A stretch of 64,000 nucleotides of DNA, taken from positions 54,063,025 through 54,127,024 of the forward strand of contig OX344763.1 of the NCBI GenBank assembly GCA_947034895.1, read 5' to 3'. The DNA comes from Rhytidiadelphus loreus. Lineage: Eukaryota; Streptophyta; Bryopsida; Hypnales; Hylocomiaceae. The position numbers and the translations under genes are program-made. Shown here one piece after another: positions 24,105 through 35,549 of this stretch (positions are counted from its first letter, which is position 1; each line of letters opens with the position of its first letter). The notes under the pieces were generated by a model. The model searched no databases. It saw nothing but the letters and a program-made list of their open reading frames with translations, and was not told the origin of the DNA.

Positions 24105-26062
24105 AATATTTACTCTAACTAAGTGAAACTAGTAATCATACGTGTGTCACATTTACAAATATAGAAGCAAAAGTAGATGTTCAAGGTTAAAAGACCGTAG
24201 CGGATATTTACAGGTTTACGAAACACCACGGTTTAGACATGCATGGAATGACAAGAATGGAATCCCTTCATTCCCCAATCCCTTCCTCACGCACATGCAG
24301 CCAGCCACTTGAAGATGGATGACAACCTTTGCATAGAAGTAGGGGGACAGACGACTGCAAGTCCACAAGCCCTACAATTACGAACCGAAAACCCTAAACC
24401 CTAAAACCCTTCCCCAATCTCCCCCTTCTTTGGACCCGCGGTCGCTGCATCCGCGGTCGCCCCTACATCAGTATTTGAAAGAGTCACTTACCAAGATTGC
24501 AGTAATTGTAGGTGAGATCATAGAATATTTTCTAGATAGCTTACAATTATATCACATGATCATTTTATTAAATGGTCCCTAATAAGGCTTCAATATCCAC
24601 AAGCCCTACAATCACGAACCGAAAACCCTACAAAGCCCTTGCAAACTAGAACCCTAGAATCCAAACCTAAACCCTCAAATGTCCAATGCATTTTTGGATG
24701 TTTTATGAATTTGTTGTAACTTGAACAAGAAGTCAACATTTTGAATTATAGAATCAATTTCTTTGTACTTCTTCATTTTTCCTCCAATCCCAAAAAACTT
24801 TATTTGTGCAAATTTTAAAACTGTTGTGGAGAGGGGTAATACACTTGAAGTAAAAAATGTACATTTCTCATATTATAATCTTACAACTCTTTTGCAATTT
24901 TGCACTCAAAATAAATGTGCCTACTAACAAGCAAGTTGTTTAAACATTCATACGGTTAGATTAAAAAATAAATAGGAAAATTGCTTCAATGGGAATTACT
25001 ATAAGTCCATGCTTTTTTTTCATAGGAAAAATACAAGAGGGAAAGGCTTCCGCACTTAGGGCTTAGTTAGTAATTCACTCTAATTGTAATGTACTTCAAG
25101 ATTTTTTCTAAATGGCAAGCTTTGAATCATTCCATTTGGATTAGTGATGTGAAAGTTATGAAGCTTCTTGTTTTGTGGGCAACTAGTAACTTCTTGAAAG
25201 ATTTTTTGAGCTTCCACTTTGAATGCTAATATCTTTCAATGTATAGGGTCAAGCATTACCAGAAAATCATTACATCATTTGAGACAAGTGTAGAAAAAGA
25301 TGCTACACTTAGATTATAAAAATTATTTAAAAAATTTATTTCATAGTTGAAAGTAGCCAAAGTGATGGTTTTGAGTGGTTTTGACCCTAAAATGGCCTTC
25401 GGACTTCAGGGGTTAAATTCACATCTAAAGAAGCTTTTATTAGTTTTCGATCATGACTCAAGCATATAGATCTTGCAATAACTTTTTGACCATGTACTCA
25501 AAAGTAATGAATGTAGAGAAAGCCTTCAAGGTACTCCTTGTAAAAATGTTTTGTGAAACATTAAAAGGAAAATACAAAATTTAATTTTTAATTTGTGGAC
25601 CAAAATGGTTTTTTTGAGAGAAAACGGAATTTCTACATATAAGGGTTAAATTAATTTCACCTAAAAATGGTGTAACGCATTTAACCCTTATATTCCCATT
25701 TTTTTTGGCCCATTCAAACCAATTGAGAACTGTCGTTTTTATTGCCCAAAACCTATTAAGATTATAAGAAAGTCATCCTTTTTTCTCGGATGGACCAATA
25801 TAAGTGCCGATTGTCAATGCTTTTTAGAAGAAAAATGGGCTCCATTATTCCAAGGCTATATATCTTACTAGAACATTGAGCCTATTTAATTCATTCATTG
25901 CAACAAAATACAGACATTGATATGAGAGATTCAATACAACATACCATGAAGACTAGATCCACAATATTGCCAATTTTGGAAAAATGGCACTTCATATTAA
26001 AATTTGATTACATGTACTAGAAGTACTACTCCAAAATGATACTATGGTATTCTTCTATCACA
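24105..26062. other. AT-rich DNA with short array and repeat remnants
   Basis: No supported gene. Bases 24435-24465 carry two GACCCGCGGTCGC-like units, upstream (on the minus strand) of the coiled-coil pseudogene. The phrase CCACAAGCCCTACAAT starts at about 24363 and again at about 24599, each followed by CGAACCGAAAACCCTA. The first copy continues as telomere-like CCCTAAACCCTAAAACCC. The dispersed repeat noted at 21.66 kb recurs at about 25125-25270. Confidence 0.5.
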
Positions 26063-26715
26063 CTACAACACGGAGTCCCGAAAAACTAATTCTGGAAGCT
26101 TCATATTCCAGGGTGGAAGCATGAGTGAAGCTACCACCTCAAAACATGTGAGTCTCATCTGTACGTCAACATCCATAAGCGCACGTAACTTCATTGTAAA
26201 AAACATCCTCAACTCAAGGTTTTTGAATAGTTCCCTATCATATTCACCCATATAACCAATTTTCATGTTCCAAATCAATTTACCAATAGAAAACGAATCA
26301 GACTTAACCGTATACTTGTGCATGGCTTGCATCTTGTCAAGGCTCGTTTTTGAACCCTTTGGCCCAAACACATAGAACAACTCCGGAGCCACCCACCATC
26401 TGCCTTTTAACATGTCATCCCTCTCTTTCGTGGTTTTGTATCCAAAATGTGAGGGAACTCCCTCTTGTATACGACTTGCAATTCCCCAATCGCAAATCCC
26501 AATGTTTATAACATCATCCGAGTACGGCGGATAATGGATTAATATGTTGTTGGGAGACAAATCGTTGTGTAGAACACCTTCATTGTGTACAAGACTTGTC
26601 ACATAAACAAGGGCCTATACCAACTTTGCCTTGTGCCTTCGAAAGAGGCTATTTTGCTTCACCTGGTCTTGTCGAAGTTCCTTCACCAACTTGATTTCGT
26701 GCCAATCGGCATGTG
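26063..26715 (-). pseudogene. Protein kinase-like fragment (HND / DWG variant)
   Basis: The minus-strand frame from about 26700 to TAA 26063 has one in-frame TAG at 26615-26617 (Gln if CAG). It shows a eukaryotic kinase catalytic core: VLHNDLSPNNIL (catalytic loop, HND in place of HRD, Asp and Asn kept), then ICDWG in place of DFG, a WWVAPELF motif equivalent to APE, and SDSFSIGKLIWNM, matching the D-x-W-S-x-G region of helix F. The Gly-rich loop and the beta-3 Lys are missing, so the N-lobe is lost or lies beyond a 102-bp tandem duplication at the 5' side. The retained catalytic Asp and Asn suggest an ancestor that could have been active. The family was not identified. It lies between two members of the coiled-coil family. 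Confidence 0.6.
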
Positions 26716-26910
26716 GCATTAAAAATGGACCCTATAAGTGGCTTTGAAATGGACAAATTGTAGTTCATAAATTGACCTCCATAATCATTAAATGATTCGA
26801 GAACAGAAATGGAGCGGGCATTAAAAATGGACCCTATAAGTGGCTTTGAAATGGACAAATTGTAGTTCATAAATTGACCACCATACTCATTAAATGATTC
26901 AAGAACAAAA
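26716..26910. repeat. 102-bp tandem duplication
   Basis: Copy 1 begins at 26716 and copy 2 at 26818. Each starts GCATTAAAAATGGACCCTAT and they differ at only a few positions, so the duplication is recent relative to the surrounding decay. It interrupts the 5' side of the kinase fragment. Confidence 0.85.
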
Positions 26911-27181
26911 AATTATCAATTGTAAGAGCCAATCCATTCTCTTTACTTTCCCATTTTTCTTTAGAAGTTGCAAGTGAACGTTTTACGGAAGACCTAGGGG
27001 CATAAGTCGGGACCTATGACACAAGTCCTTTGGAAATTTATAAGTAATTAAAAAATACTTCAAAAAATATGAAACCACTTCTGTTAGATTCCTCTTTTAT
27101 TTTTCTTTGTCTGAAAAATGATCTAAAAATATTTTCATTTAAGTAAATACATGAAAAAGGGAGATCAGTCCTAAGATGAGC

Positions 27182-27659
27182 CATTTCTGAGGACCAGGGT
27201 GAATTGCCCCCCTCATTGCCCTTCCAGGGCAAGCCCTAGAATTTTTTATTTGCAAGGCTTAATTTTTTTTTGAAATTCTAAATTCATATTTGCAATCAGA
27301 GGCCCCAAATTACTTTTGGGAGATGCAAGGATTACCAAAAAATTGGCACAACATAGGGGGCTTTTTCTTCAAACCTAAGTTGACTAGGGCAATGAGGTGC
27401 ACGGAGAATTGACCCCCTCATTGCCCCGGTCAACTAAGGTTTGAAAAAAAAGCCCTCTATGTTGTGCCAATTTTTTGGTAATTCTTGCAAATCCTTAGAA
27501 TAATTTGGGGCCTCTGATTGCAAATATGAATTCAGAATTCCAAAAGAAAATTAAGCCTGGCAAATAAAAAATTCCAAGGTTTGCCCTGTAGGGGCAACAA
27601 GGGGGTCAATTCACCCTGGCCAGCAATGAGGGGGTCAATTCTCCTTGCGCATTTCTGAG
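27182..27659. mobile_element. Fold-back (hairpin) element with 10-bp target duplication
   Basis: CATTTCTGAG occurs at 27182-27191 and again at 27650-27659, flanking a 458-bp element. Arms of about 200 bp (27194-27400 and 27410-27619) are inverted copies, sharing for example CATATTTGCAATCAGAGGCC and ATTGGCACAACATAG. The motif GAATTGACCCCCTCATTGC or a close variant appears at both outer ends and at the centre. A 9-11-bp duplication with long inverted repeats fits the Mutator (MULE) class. No coding capacity. Confidence 0.75.
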
Positions 27660-27671
27660 TCTGCTACCTTT

Positions 27672-27800
27672 CCCTAGACCCGCGGTCGCCTTGAAGCTGT
27701 GCGCGCCCTTCTTGGATCCGCAATCGTCCAGAATTTCCGGGACCCGTGGTTGCCCCACTTACCGCACTTGCTCCCTAAACCCTGATCCCGCACGTGCCTA
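27672..27800 (+). repeat. Degenerate GACCCGCGGTCGCC array
   Basis: Units such as GACCCGCGGTCGCC, GATCCGCAATCGTC and GACCCGTGGTTGCC are recognisable. As at 17.9 and 30.8 kb, the array stands a few hundred bases upstream of a plus-strand TE-like ORF. Confidence 0.6.
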
Positions 27801-28011
27801 AGGCAACTTTGAGTACAAATGCGGTCGCTAGGGACGTGAGCTGCTACTTTCTTTTCCGGTGCTGTGCATCGGCTTCCATATGCCTTCAAGCGTTTGGATG
27901 CATGTTCGTGCACTGGAATCTTGTGTCTAGGACACTTTTTGTTTTGTCGCTGATTGTGGAAGACCATACTTTTTGAGCATTTGGAAGATACCAACACATC
28001 CTGTATACACC

Positions 28012-29583
28012 ATGGCCCTCCCCTTGAAGAAGGCAAAGAAGAAAGGAGAGCACCATAGTCGTAATGTAGCCATCCTTTTGGATCCAACAGCGAGGGCATT
28101 TCCAAATTGGCAAAACGTGCAATCGGATTGGACGTTCAACACTTGCAAGGCATACGTAGGGTGGTACCATATCGATAAGCTATTCCCTTACTTCCGGCAT
28201 GATGTCCATATCAGCCAAAACAATGCTAATCTTCACTATTGCAGAGATGATGCATTTGTGCAACGGTGCATCAAAGTTTACCGGATATTATATCAAAAAT
28301 CAACAGTGAAGGGGAGCCAAGTTTCATTGGGTATATGCCAAATGGTCTATGCAAAGCTACAATTGTGACAAACTGTGGATTGGAGGACCATTAAGAAAAA
28401 TCCCAATAGCATAGTTCCCACTACCAAAGACATTCCAAGGGCAGACCCATCAAATAATCCGAGAGATGGGTTAGGGCCCAAAAAACATTTCAAAGAAGAA
28501 GTGTCGGATGAAGACTACGATTGGGGCCAGTCGTCCACCTCCACCGACTTGGATGAAGAAGACATTGTAGACCCCATGCCCCCAAATGAAGATCCAATAC
28601 TTGAAGAAAATATGGCAGTGGTGGTACCTTTCGTTGGAGACTCAGAAGGGGCAGTAGCATTGCATGTCCTGCCTCTTAGATTGTTTGAGCCAATGCAATT
28701 CCGTCATCCTGAAGAAGACGAAGTTCTTCAACATGTATATGCACGCGTGCGAGAAATGGAGGAAGACAAGGAGGATGGCGAGATCCGGTTGCAATGAGAT
28801 GTTGAACAAGCACTGGTGATTTTTCATTCATGTGAAGAACTACCTCTTCAAGAAGCAGGAAGGGAAGTATTATATCTTGAAGACACGAGGAGGCAAGGAA
28901 AAGAAGCTTATAAAGCCAAGTTGAAGGCTATTCTTACTAGACTGGTAGAAATAGAATGTGAAAGCCAACGTGAATGCACTCGTGGTGACATTGAGGCCAA
29001 CAATGTGCACACCCTCGAAGCACTAATCATAAGCGGGAAAGTTTGTTTGTCAGTTCAACAAAAGGAAATGGATGAGCTGGAGGAATTTTATTTGAAATTC
29101 AATAAAGGCAAAGATGGAGGCTCCACCTCAAATTCCAACCCGTTCTTGGACAAACGAATGGCCAAAATAATGGAAGAGTGCAAGGCTGAAGAAAACCGAT
29201 TGAATATGGAAAAGAAAGATGTGGAGGAGGCGCAGTCAAGGTTGAATGACCTAAAAGAAACCACGGTTGTAGGCCTCATTGACCTTCCAATGGCTTTGGA
29301 TGCATTATTAGTAGATGAAGAGCATTATGTGCTGACATCAAAGGTAGCTTCCTTGAAGCAAAAGTTAGTTTATCTGAAGAAGCTTGAACACTAGTTTCAG
29401 GAGCACATAGAGTACCGGAATGCACACCTCGATTTTGCGAGAATGTTCAAGAATTTCTAGATAAAATACAAGATGTGTAACTATGACCTAACCCTTTTGA
29501 AGAGTGCTCAAAGAATTGCGACCCATGAGCTTGAAGTCATGAAGAAGAAAAGCGAAGAGGAGGCCAATATGGATGTTGCATGA
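28012..29583 (+). pseudogene. Coiled-coil paralogue of the RING family, four in-frame stops
   Basis: ATG 28012 is in a strong context (ACCATGG). One frame without indels runs about 523 codons to TGA 29581, with stops at 28366 (TGA), 28795 (TGA), 29392 (TAG) and 29458 (TAG). TCKAYVGWYHIDKLFP (28141-28188) aligns with the block at 18558. The stop at 28366 falls where both paralogues have Lys (LKK..DW), so an ancestral CGA Arg is likely. A central acidic region (SDEDYDWGQSSTSTDLDEED) precedes long coiled coils that reach nearly to the C-terminus. No RING is present. Function unknown. Confidence 0.6.
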
Positions 29584-30744
29584 TTTTGGGCTAAAGGTAG
29601 TCTTCTAGTAATAGACTAATAGGTAGTTGTTTTTCTAAACTTGTGTGTATCGGAAGGGTTGCTTTCACCTTTAGAACCACCTCATGTTGTACAATGGGGT
29701 CCATATTTTTTTTCTTCAATAAAGATATATATATTCCTATCTGAATCAACCTTCATGTGTTTTGAAGATCTAATTCTTGATGATTAGACACATGTCAAAT
29801 ACATTTATTGCATGTGTTGTAGGTCAATTTTCTACGTAGACTTTTGTGCTTTAATTTACACAAGATACCAACAATGTTATAATACAATTGTCTTTTTAAG
29901 AAATTCATACCGAACGTCCAAACAATTATTTATATTTGAACAACTTCATACAATTTCTAATTTGCTATGTACATCAATTGCAAGATCTTCCTACGATGTG
30001 AAAATAAATAAAGTTTACCATAGATTTGAAGATATTCCTAAATCCTAAATCCGAAAGGAGTGAAATAGTTTGTTTTGGCATCATAGTGATATTTAGAAGG
30101 GAAACATGAATGGAATTTGTAGTAATTTCCTTTGGCACAACATTTTTTAAAGGATTAAATTCGAAGCCTACCAATTTTTAGAACTTCTCACTATGTGGTT
30201 CAAAAGTTTTTGTATGATAAGTAGTTTTCACTACTTGGCATTCAGTTGGTCCCCCCAAAAATTAATGATATTCTTCATAAATCACAAAGCATTTCAAAAA
30301 ATAAAATTGATATTGAAATTGGTTCTTAATTTCTTATGATTTATATCTATGTGAAAAACTTTGAATCATTTCATTTTGATTGCTTGCCAAACAATATTGT
30401 TCATAACTTTCACATTACTAATCCAAATGGAATGAATCAAAGCTACACATGTAGACAAAAATATGACATTTTAGAAGAAAAAAATTAAAAAATTAATTTC
30501 AAATTCTTATAGATTTCTTTTTCTGCTTGGAGACGTTCCTTACAAATTATGTTAAAGATGCTTTAACTTTTGTTCTCGGGCACCAATTGAAACAAAATTT
30601 ATATTCCCATAAAGGTAATCTGTTCTCGTATATTATGAGAAAGTTTCCAAAAAATTCATTAAAAATTGGGATCATAGGAACTTGCCCAAAATCCGTTTTG
30701 TCCCTCGAAGGGACAATGGTCCTTTAGAGGTTAAGTTAATCTTT
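29584..30744. other. AT-rich spacer
   Basis: No supported gene. An inverted copy of the dispersed repeat (TTTCACATTACTAATCCAAA) lies at about 30407-30445. Confidence 0.5.
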
Positions 30745-31000
30745 ATGCACATGAAGTCGCCCTTCTTTCCCCCGAGGTCGCCCATGGCACTCGAAGTCTC
30801 CCATGAAACCCGAAGTCGCCCATCTGGGACCCGAAGTCACCCATCTGAGACCTGAAGTCACCCTCCCTGGACCCGAAGTTGCCCTCCTTGGACCCGCGTT
30901 CGCCCTATTTGTCTGCCGGACCCGCGTTCGCACCATGTGATCCGAAGTCCACTTCTGCAAAGGCGCGCGCCTCCATATGCCTGGAGGTAGACTAGCGGTC
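30745..31000 (+). repeat. Array of GAAGTCGCCC / GACCCGAAGTCACCC units
   Basis: About ten imperfect units of 18-24 bp share CCCGAAGTCGCCCAT or GACCCGCGTTCGCCC cores. The array lies immediately upstream of the hAT transposase frame, in the same orientation as the arrays at 17.9 and 27.7 kb. Confidence 0.7.
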
Positions 31001-31055
31001 GGGTGGGGCGACCTCAGGTGTAATACAGTTTTGTAGCAGCGACCTAAAACCATCC

Positions 31056-34000
31056 TTGGAGCGTGTGGAGGGCAAGACTGAAAGCACTGTAAAGGTAGAG
31101 GAACAACATTGGATTTTCATTGCTCCGTTGATGAATATATGGCTTGGATCTTCTCAAGAGGCTTCATGCAATGTTATATTCTTCGGAGGGCAACAACCTT
31201 GCTTTGAGTGGTTAGAAAACTACTCGAAGCGGTGGCTTTGTCATAACTTCTTTTTTCGAAGCACTTGGATAGATACACGTTTCGGATTGGAATAACGCAT
31301 ATCAGATAAACAATATGGCAAACCGAGGTGCGGGGATAGGACAAACATAAATGATACTCGAAGAGCCACAAAGGAGTGGGATCCATAGTTGGTTATTGAA
31401 ACAAACCTCGCTTGTTCCGCAAATACAAGGACTTGTATTTTTTGTGGTTGGAACAAAGTTTTCGTATGGAAGCGAGCATTTGGTCACTTTGGTTACCCCT
31501 ATACATCAATAGTGGAACGTTGTAAACGTATTCCATCGGCAATCCTCGAATTATTCAGGAATTGTGAAGGGATTGTACCAAAAGAAATGAGTTTGGAGGA
31601 GATGCATGGAGCAGATCTTGAGGTTGATGTTGTTGCTGAGTTCGTTGCAGGGTATACTGTGGATGCATCAATCGAAGGGTCTGTGGACCCAAGCGACAGG
31701 ACAGAAGCACCTAATGCACCCCCTCGTAATCCAGATTCAACGAATTCTACTCCTATGACGGTGAGAAGGATGCGCTCAACCTCGATTTCTCGTCAACAAA
31801 GCATGGATGAATCATTCCGGGTCAATGAAAGACAAAACTTGGACAGACTATGGGCTTCTTTCTTTTATGAGTCTAACATTGCATTCAATGTGGTGCGGCA
31901 CCCAACCTTTGTGAATGTTGTGAATGCAACTTCGACATGTGGATTTCCATATTCTCCGCCATCGTACAATGTGGTGCGCACTAAACTACTTGATGTGAAG
32001 AAGGAGTCTGTTACGAAAATGGTCAGTAGTCGAACAAAGAGTTCTATTACCCAATATGGAGCCACTATCTATTCGGATGGATGGTCAGATACGAATCACC
32101 GTCCCTTGTTCAATATGATGCTCGTTTGCCCTGCGGGTGATGTCTTCCTGGGATCGGTTGACACCACAGGAGAGAGGAAAGACATGGCGTATACGGTGAA
32201 TACAATGGCTACCTACATAGAGCAGGTGGGACCAGGAAATATTGTCCAATTGTGTACAAACAATGCTTCCGTAATGACAGGGTCAATGCGCGAGTTGCAA
32301 GCAAGGTATCCCCACATGTATACGCAAGGATGTGCCGCACATATATTGAACTTACTTTTGGAAGACTGGGGAAAGGAAAAAAAGATCAAAGATCTAGTGG
32401 ATAAGGCCAGGGCAATTGTGAAGTTTATAAAGAAGTACCACTTGACTTTGGGTCTCTTCCGTAAGTACTCGCCGAAGAAGTCATTGAGACTTCCTGCGGC
32501 CACACGCTTCGCAGTGCATTTTTTCATGATAGACCATTTGGTAGAGTGCAAACAAGCGCCTCAATTCGTGGTGGGGGATGAGACGTATATGCCATTTGAG
32601 AATAGTTTGGTCAGCAGGACAAACGGACTCATTACAAGAGAGCGGGCCCGTAAAGCGTGAGAGGACATAGTTTCGGAAGTGTTTTGGGTGGAATGTGGTA
32701 ATTTCCAGCACATAGTACTTCTAGTGATCCTTGCTCTGCGCCAGTTCGATGGCAAAATACCGGCGATGCCGAAAGCTTGGATAATAATGAGTAGCCTTCG
32801 TCAGCACGTGTGCACTTTAAAGGAGGCTCCGTTCTTTCTTGATGAGCAGACCGCGACGAAGTTCCTAAAACAATTTGATGCTCGTTGGAAGTTCATGCGC
32901 ACGGACCTCCATTATGCAGGGGCATTGTTGAACCCGTATTTGACAGACGTGGAAGAACTTCATAACAATGGAGAGGCAAAGCGGGCATTGAATCGAGTCA
33001 TCAGAAAATTGAGCGGACCATTGAATGTGGATGAAGATGAAGCAATTGCTGAGTTGACGGAATTTGAAGAGAAGTCAGGTCCCTTTGATCCATTACAAGA
33101 GGCTCCAGATGTTACTCGATCTAACTTGTTGCCTCATCAATGGTGGAATCGTGTGGGTGGGAACGCTCTTCCAAAATTAGCAAGGAGAGTTTTGTCTCTG
33201 ATATGCTCAACATCATCTTGTGAAAGAAATTGGAGCATGTATTCGTTTGTACACGATAAAGTGCGTAATTGCCCAGCCACAAAAAAGGCTGAGATGTTGG
33301 TGTATATCTACACGAACAACAAATTGGAACGTGAAAAGCAAGGACACAATCTAGCACTATTCTATGAAAAGTACCTTGTAGATGGAGATACAGATGAAGA
33401 GAATGAGGAACCATATTCTTCAGGGGATGAAGATGAAGTTAGGTTTAGAGATTTGAGAGAAGAACAAAGACGTGTGGTAGTAGAGGAACGCCTTCGTGGA
33501 AATAGGTGGGCTGGTATGGTGCCCCATGTAGTTAGTCCTCCACGAGGACGATACCACAACACGTTTGTGGGTGATGATGATGGACTCAACTCTCTAGAGG
33601 CGAAGCACCAATGTAGAGACGAAGCCCCAATGCAGAGACGAAGCCCTTCATGTGTCGGCTTGGGATGCATTTCCGGTAATCAATCCTGACCCAACGAGGG
33701 AAAGAACTCCTGATGACAACAATGAAGGTGTCGATATTCCAGTGGCAGATGATGTGGAGCTTGTAAGGTCTCCAGTTGCCACATGTCTCCCGCCTAGTAT
33801 GCCAATGAACCTCTGAAGTCGTGCACGAGTTAATGTACAAGGTGAAAGGCAAGAAGAGGTGTCGCATATTGAAGAAGTACCTATAGTTCGTCCAAGTTTA
33901 GCACCGTCTAACAACGTTGCAACAGAAACTATGGTGTACAATTCAGATGCGCCATTGCAAGTGGTATTCAACGAGACCCATATCCATGGGTCCAATCACC

Positions 34001-34621
34001 TTGCAAGTGTAGACATTGCCACAACATCGAGGATTGTACCAACTCCTCTAACAAGGTTGCCGACAAATAATGATCTACGACAAATCGTTGATGAAGGAGT
34101 GCATGGCTTAGCTCCACAACCTACTCCAATCTCATTGATTTCAGGCCTTGGAGAATCATCCAAGCGATCGCGTGAACACTCCAAATTAGTAAATAAACGA
34201 ACCTGCAAGACGCAAGACAGAGTGACACGGAACCCCAAGCGTCAAAACCATGCTATCCATCCATTTGTCATTGGAGAACGAAATTCCACTCAAAATCCTT
34301 GGCCATCAAGCACTGCAGCGAGAGCGAAGCGTCAACATGTTGGGCAGTAGGCACTTGAGGGACCGACTGGCCCTATTATCAATGGAACCACTGATGCATC
34401 GAGGCCAACAAAATGATTAGTGCTAGGCGAAGGTGTTGGCGGTTTAGAAACGCAAGTGCAAAACTTGAACTTTGAAGTCAAACGTGAGGTGATCCTTCAA
34501 CCTACAAGCAGAGAGGATGATGAAAACAAGGTCTCCAGGAGCTAGTGACAGTAGTGGGCCACATGAAGACACCGACCTTGATGCAGATGAAGCGGAAAGC
34601 GATTCTACCTTCACAATGTAA
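31056..34621 (+). pseudogene. hAT-family transposase (DUF659 type), inactivated
   Basis: A frame continuous from about 31056 shows an N-terminal domain of unknown type, a BED-like zinc finger (CIFCGW...FGHFG...ERCKRIP, about 31434-31540), the DUF659 region (YSDGWSD, then CTNNAS, then GCAAHILNLLLEDW, 32065-32370) and a C-terminal hAT dimerisation region (SSCERNWSMYSFVHDKVRN, about 33210-33270). An acidic tail ends at TAA 34619. Stops at 31293 (TAA), 31386 (TAG), 32658 (TGA), 33814 (TGA), 34348 (TAG) and 34414 (TGA) all fit transitions from Gln or Arg. A 19-bp tandem duplication (33601-33638) shifts the frame by +1, and another shift near 34520 restores the acidic tail. The second catalytic Asp expected in the TDN-like motif is Asn. 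The gene cannot encode an active enzyme. Confidence 0.8.
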
Positions 34622-35110
34622 TGCGTTGCATTATAGATGTAGAGGCCTTCAAATAGTACTATAAGGATTTAACATCAATGCCTTGTAGTGAAGATTTGTT
34701 GCCAAAGCTTGTAGTGAAATAGCTAGATTTTGAATTTTGTGTAGTCCATCACTTGGCTTCGCAAAGTCAGGAAGATTGTAAGAGGTACTTTGGTGTTGAC
34801 GATAATGATTAATGAAGGTATATGTAGTTTTTGCAAACAAGTGTGCAATTTCAAATAGGAGTGGTCCTCGTACTCAATTGTGAAGATCATCCTTATGTAT
34901 GTACACAGTTCCATTTAAATTAATATGATCATTGTGCTTGTTTTTATAATTATTATGTTTAGGCTTATGAATTGATTTTCCTATAATATGTCATTACATT
35001 ATGCCAGTTCATTTGCTTTGGTACGTACTGAGCACATAATTCAATGCTTATATATTGCCGTGGAATGTGTTGGTTGAAGAATAAATATTGGAAATAAAAT
35101 GTTGTTGAGG
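34622..35110. other. AT-rich spacer after the transposase
   Basis: No coding frame or repeat recognised. It probably represents the 3' non-coding part of the hAT element. Confidence 0.5.
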
Positions 35111-35117
35111 CCCTAGA

Positions 35118-35365
35118 CTTGTAGCCAGATCGCCCATGAATTTGGACCCGCGGTCGCCCTGGATTTTGGACCCGCAGTCATCCTAGATTTTGGACCCACA
35201 GTCGCCTTGGATTTTGGACCTGCAGTCGCCCTGGATTTCGGACCCACAGTTGCCCTAGATTTCGGACCCGTAGTCGCCCCTACCTGTGGTCGCCCTCTAC
35301 CCGCGGTCGTCCCTACCTGAAGTCGCCTCTACCCGTGGTTGCCCCTACCCGCGGTCGCCCCTCAG
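35118..35365 (+). repeat. 24-bp tandem array, GGATTTTGGACCCGCAGTCGCC type
   Basis: At least six consecutive 24-bp units (about 35130-35275) followed by shorter CCCGCGGTCGCCC units. The CpG positions vary between CG, CA and TG. The array lies within 200 bp of the hAT right terminus, which fits subterminal transposase-binding repeats of hAT elements. Confidence 0.8.
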
Positions 35366-35549
35366 GAAGCATGCAACGTCACAGCCATGTAGGACAGTCC
35401 ATTTTACCAAGGGGTAAAAAAATATGAAATCCGAAATCCGTACACGACAACAAAAACCGCCCATACTCGACAACTTGACAATTTGACATGCGACATGCGA
35501 CGTCTATTAGACACAAAAACCCGAAATTCTGTCAAACAAGACAACCCTG
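35366..35549 (+). mobile_element. Right-type terminus of a hAT-family element
   Basis: The last bases, AAGACAACCCTG, are the inverse of CAGGGTTGTCTT. The preceding TACTCGACAACTTGACA and CATGCGACGTC match the right half of the hAT MITE ending at 38194. It lies 184 bp beyond the 24-bp array and about 0.93 kb after the transposase frame. Outside it lies an intron-like part of the CACTA remnant. Confidence 0.7.

Noticed and set aside
24105..26062. A gene between the coiled-coil pseudogene and the kinase fragment
   Set aside because: No frame longer than chance and no paralogue-like blocks were found on either strand.
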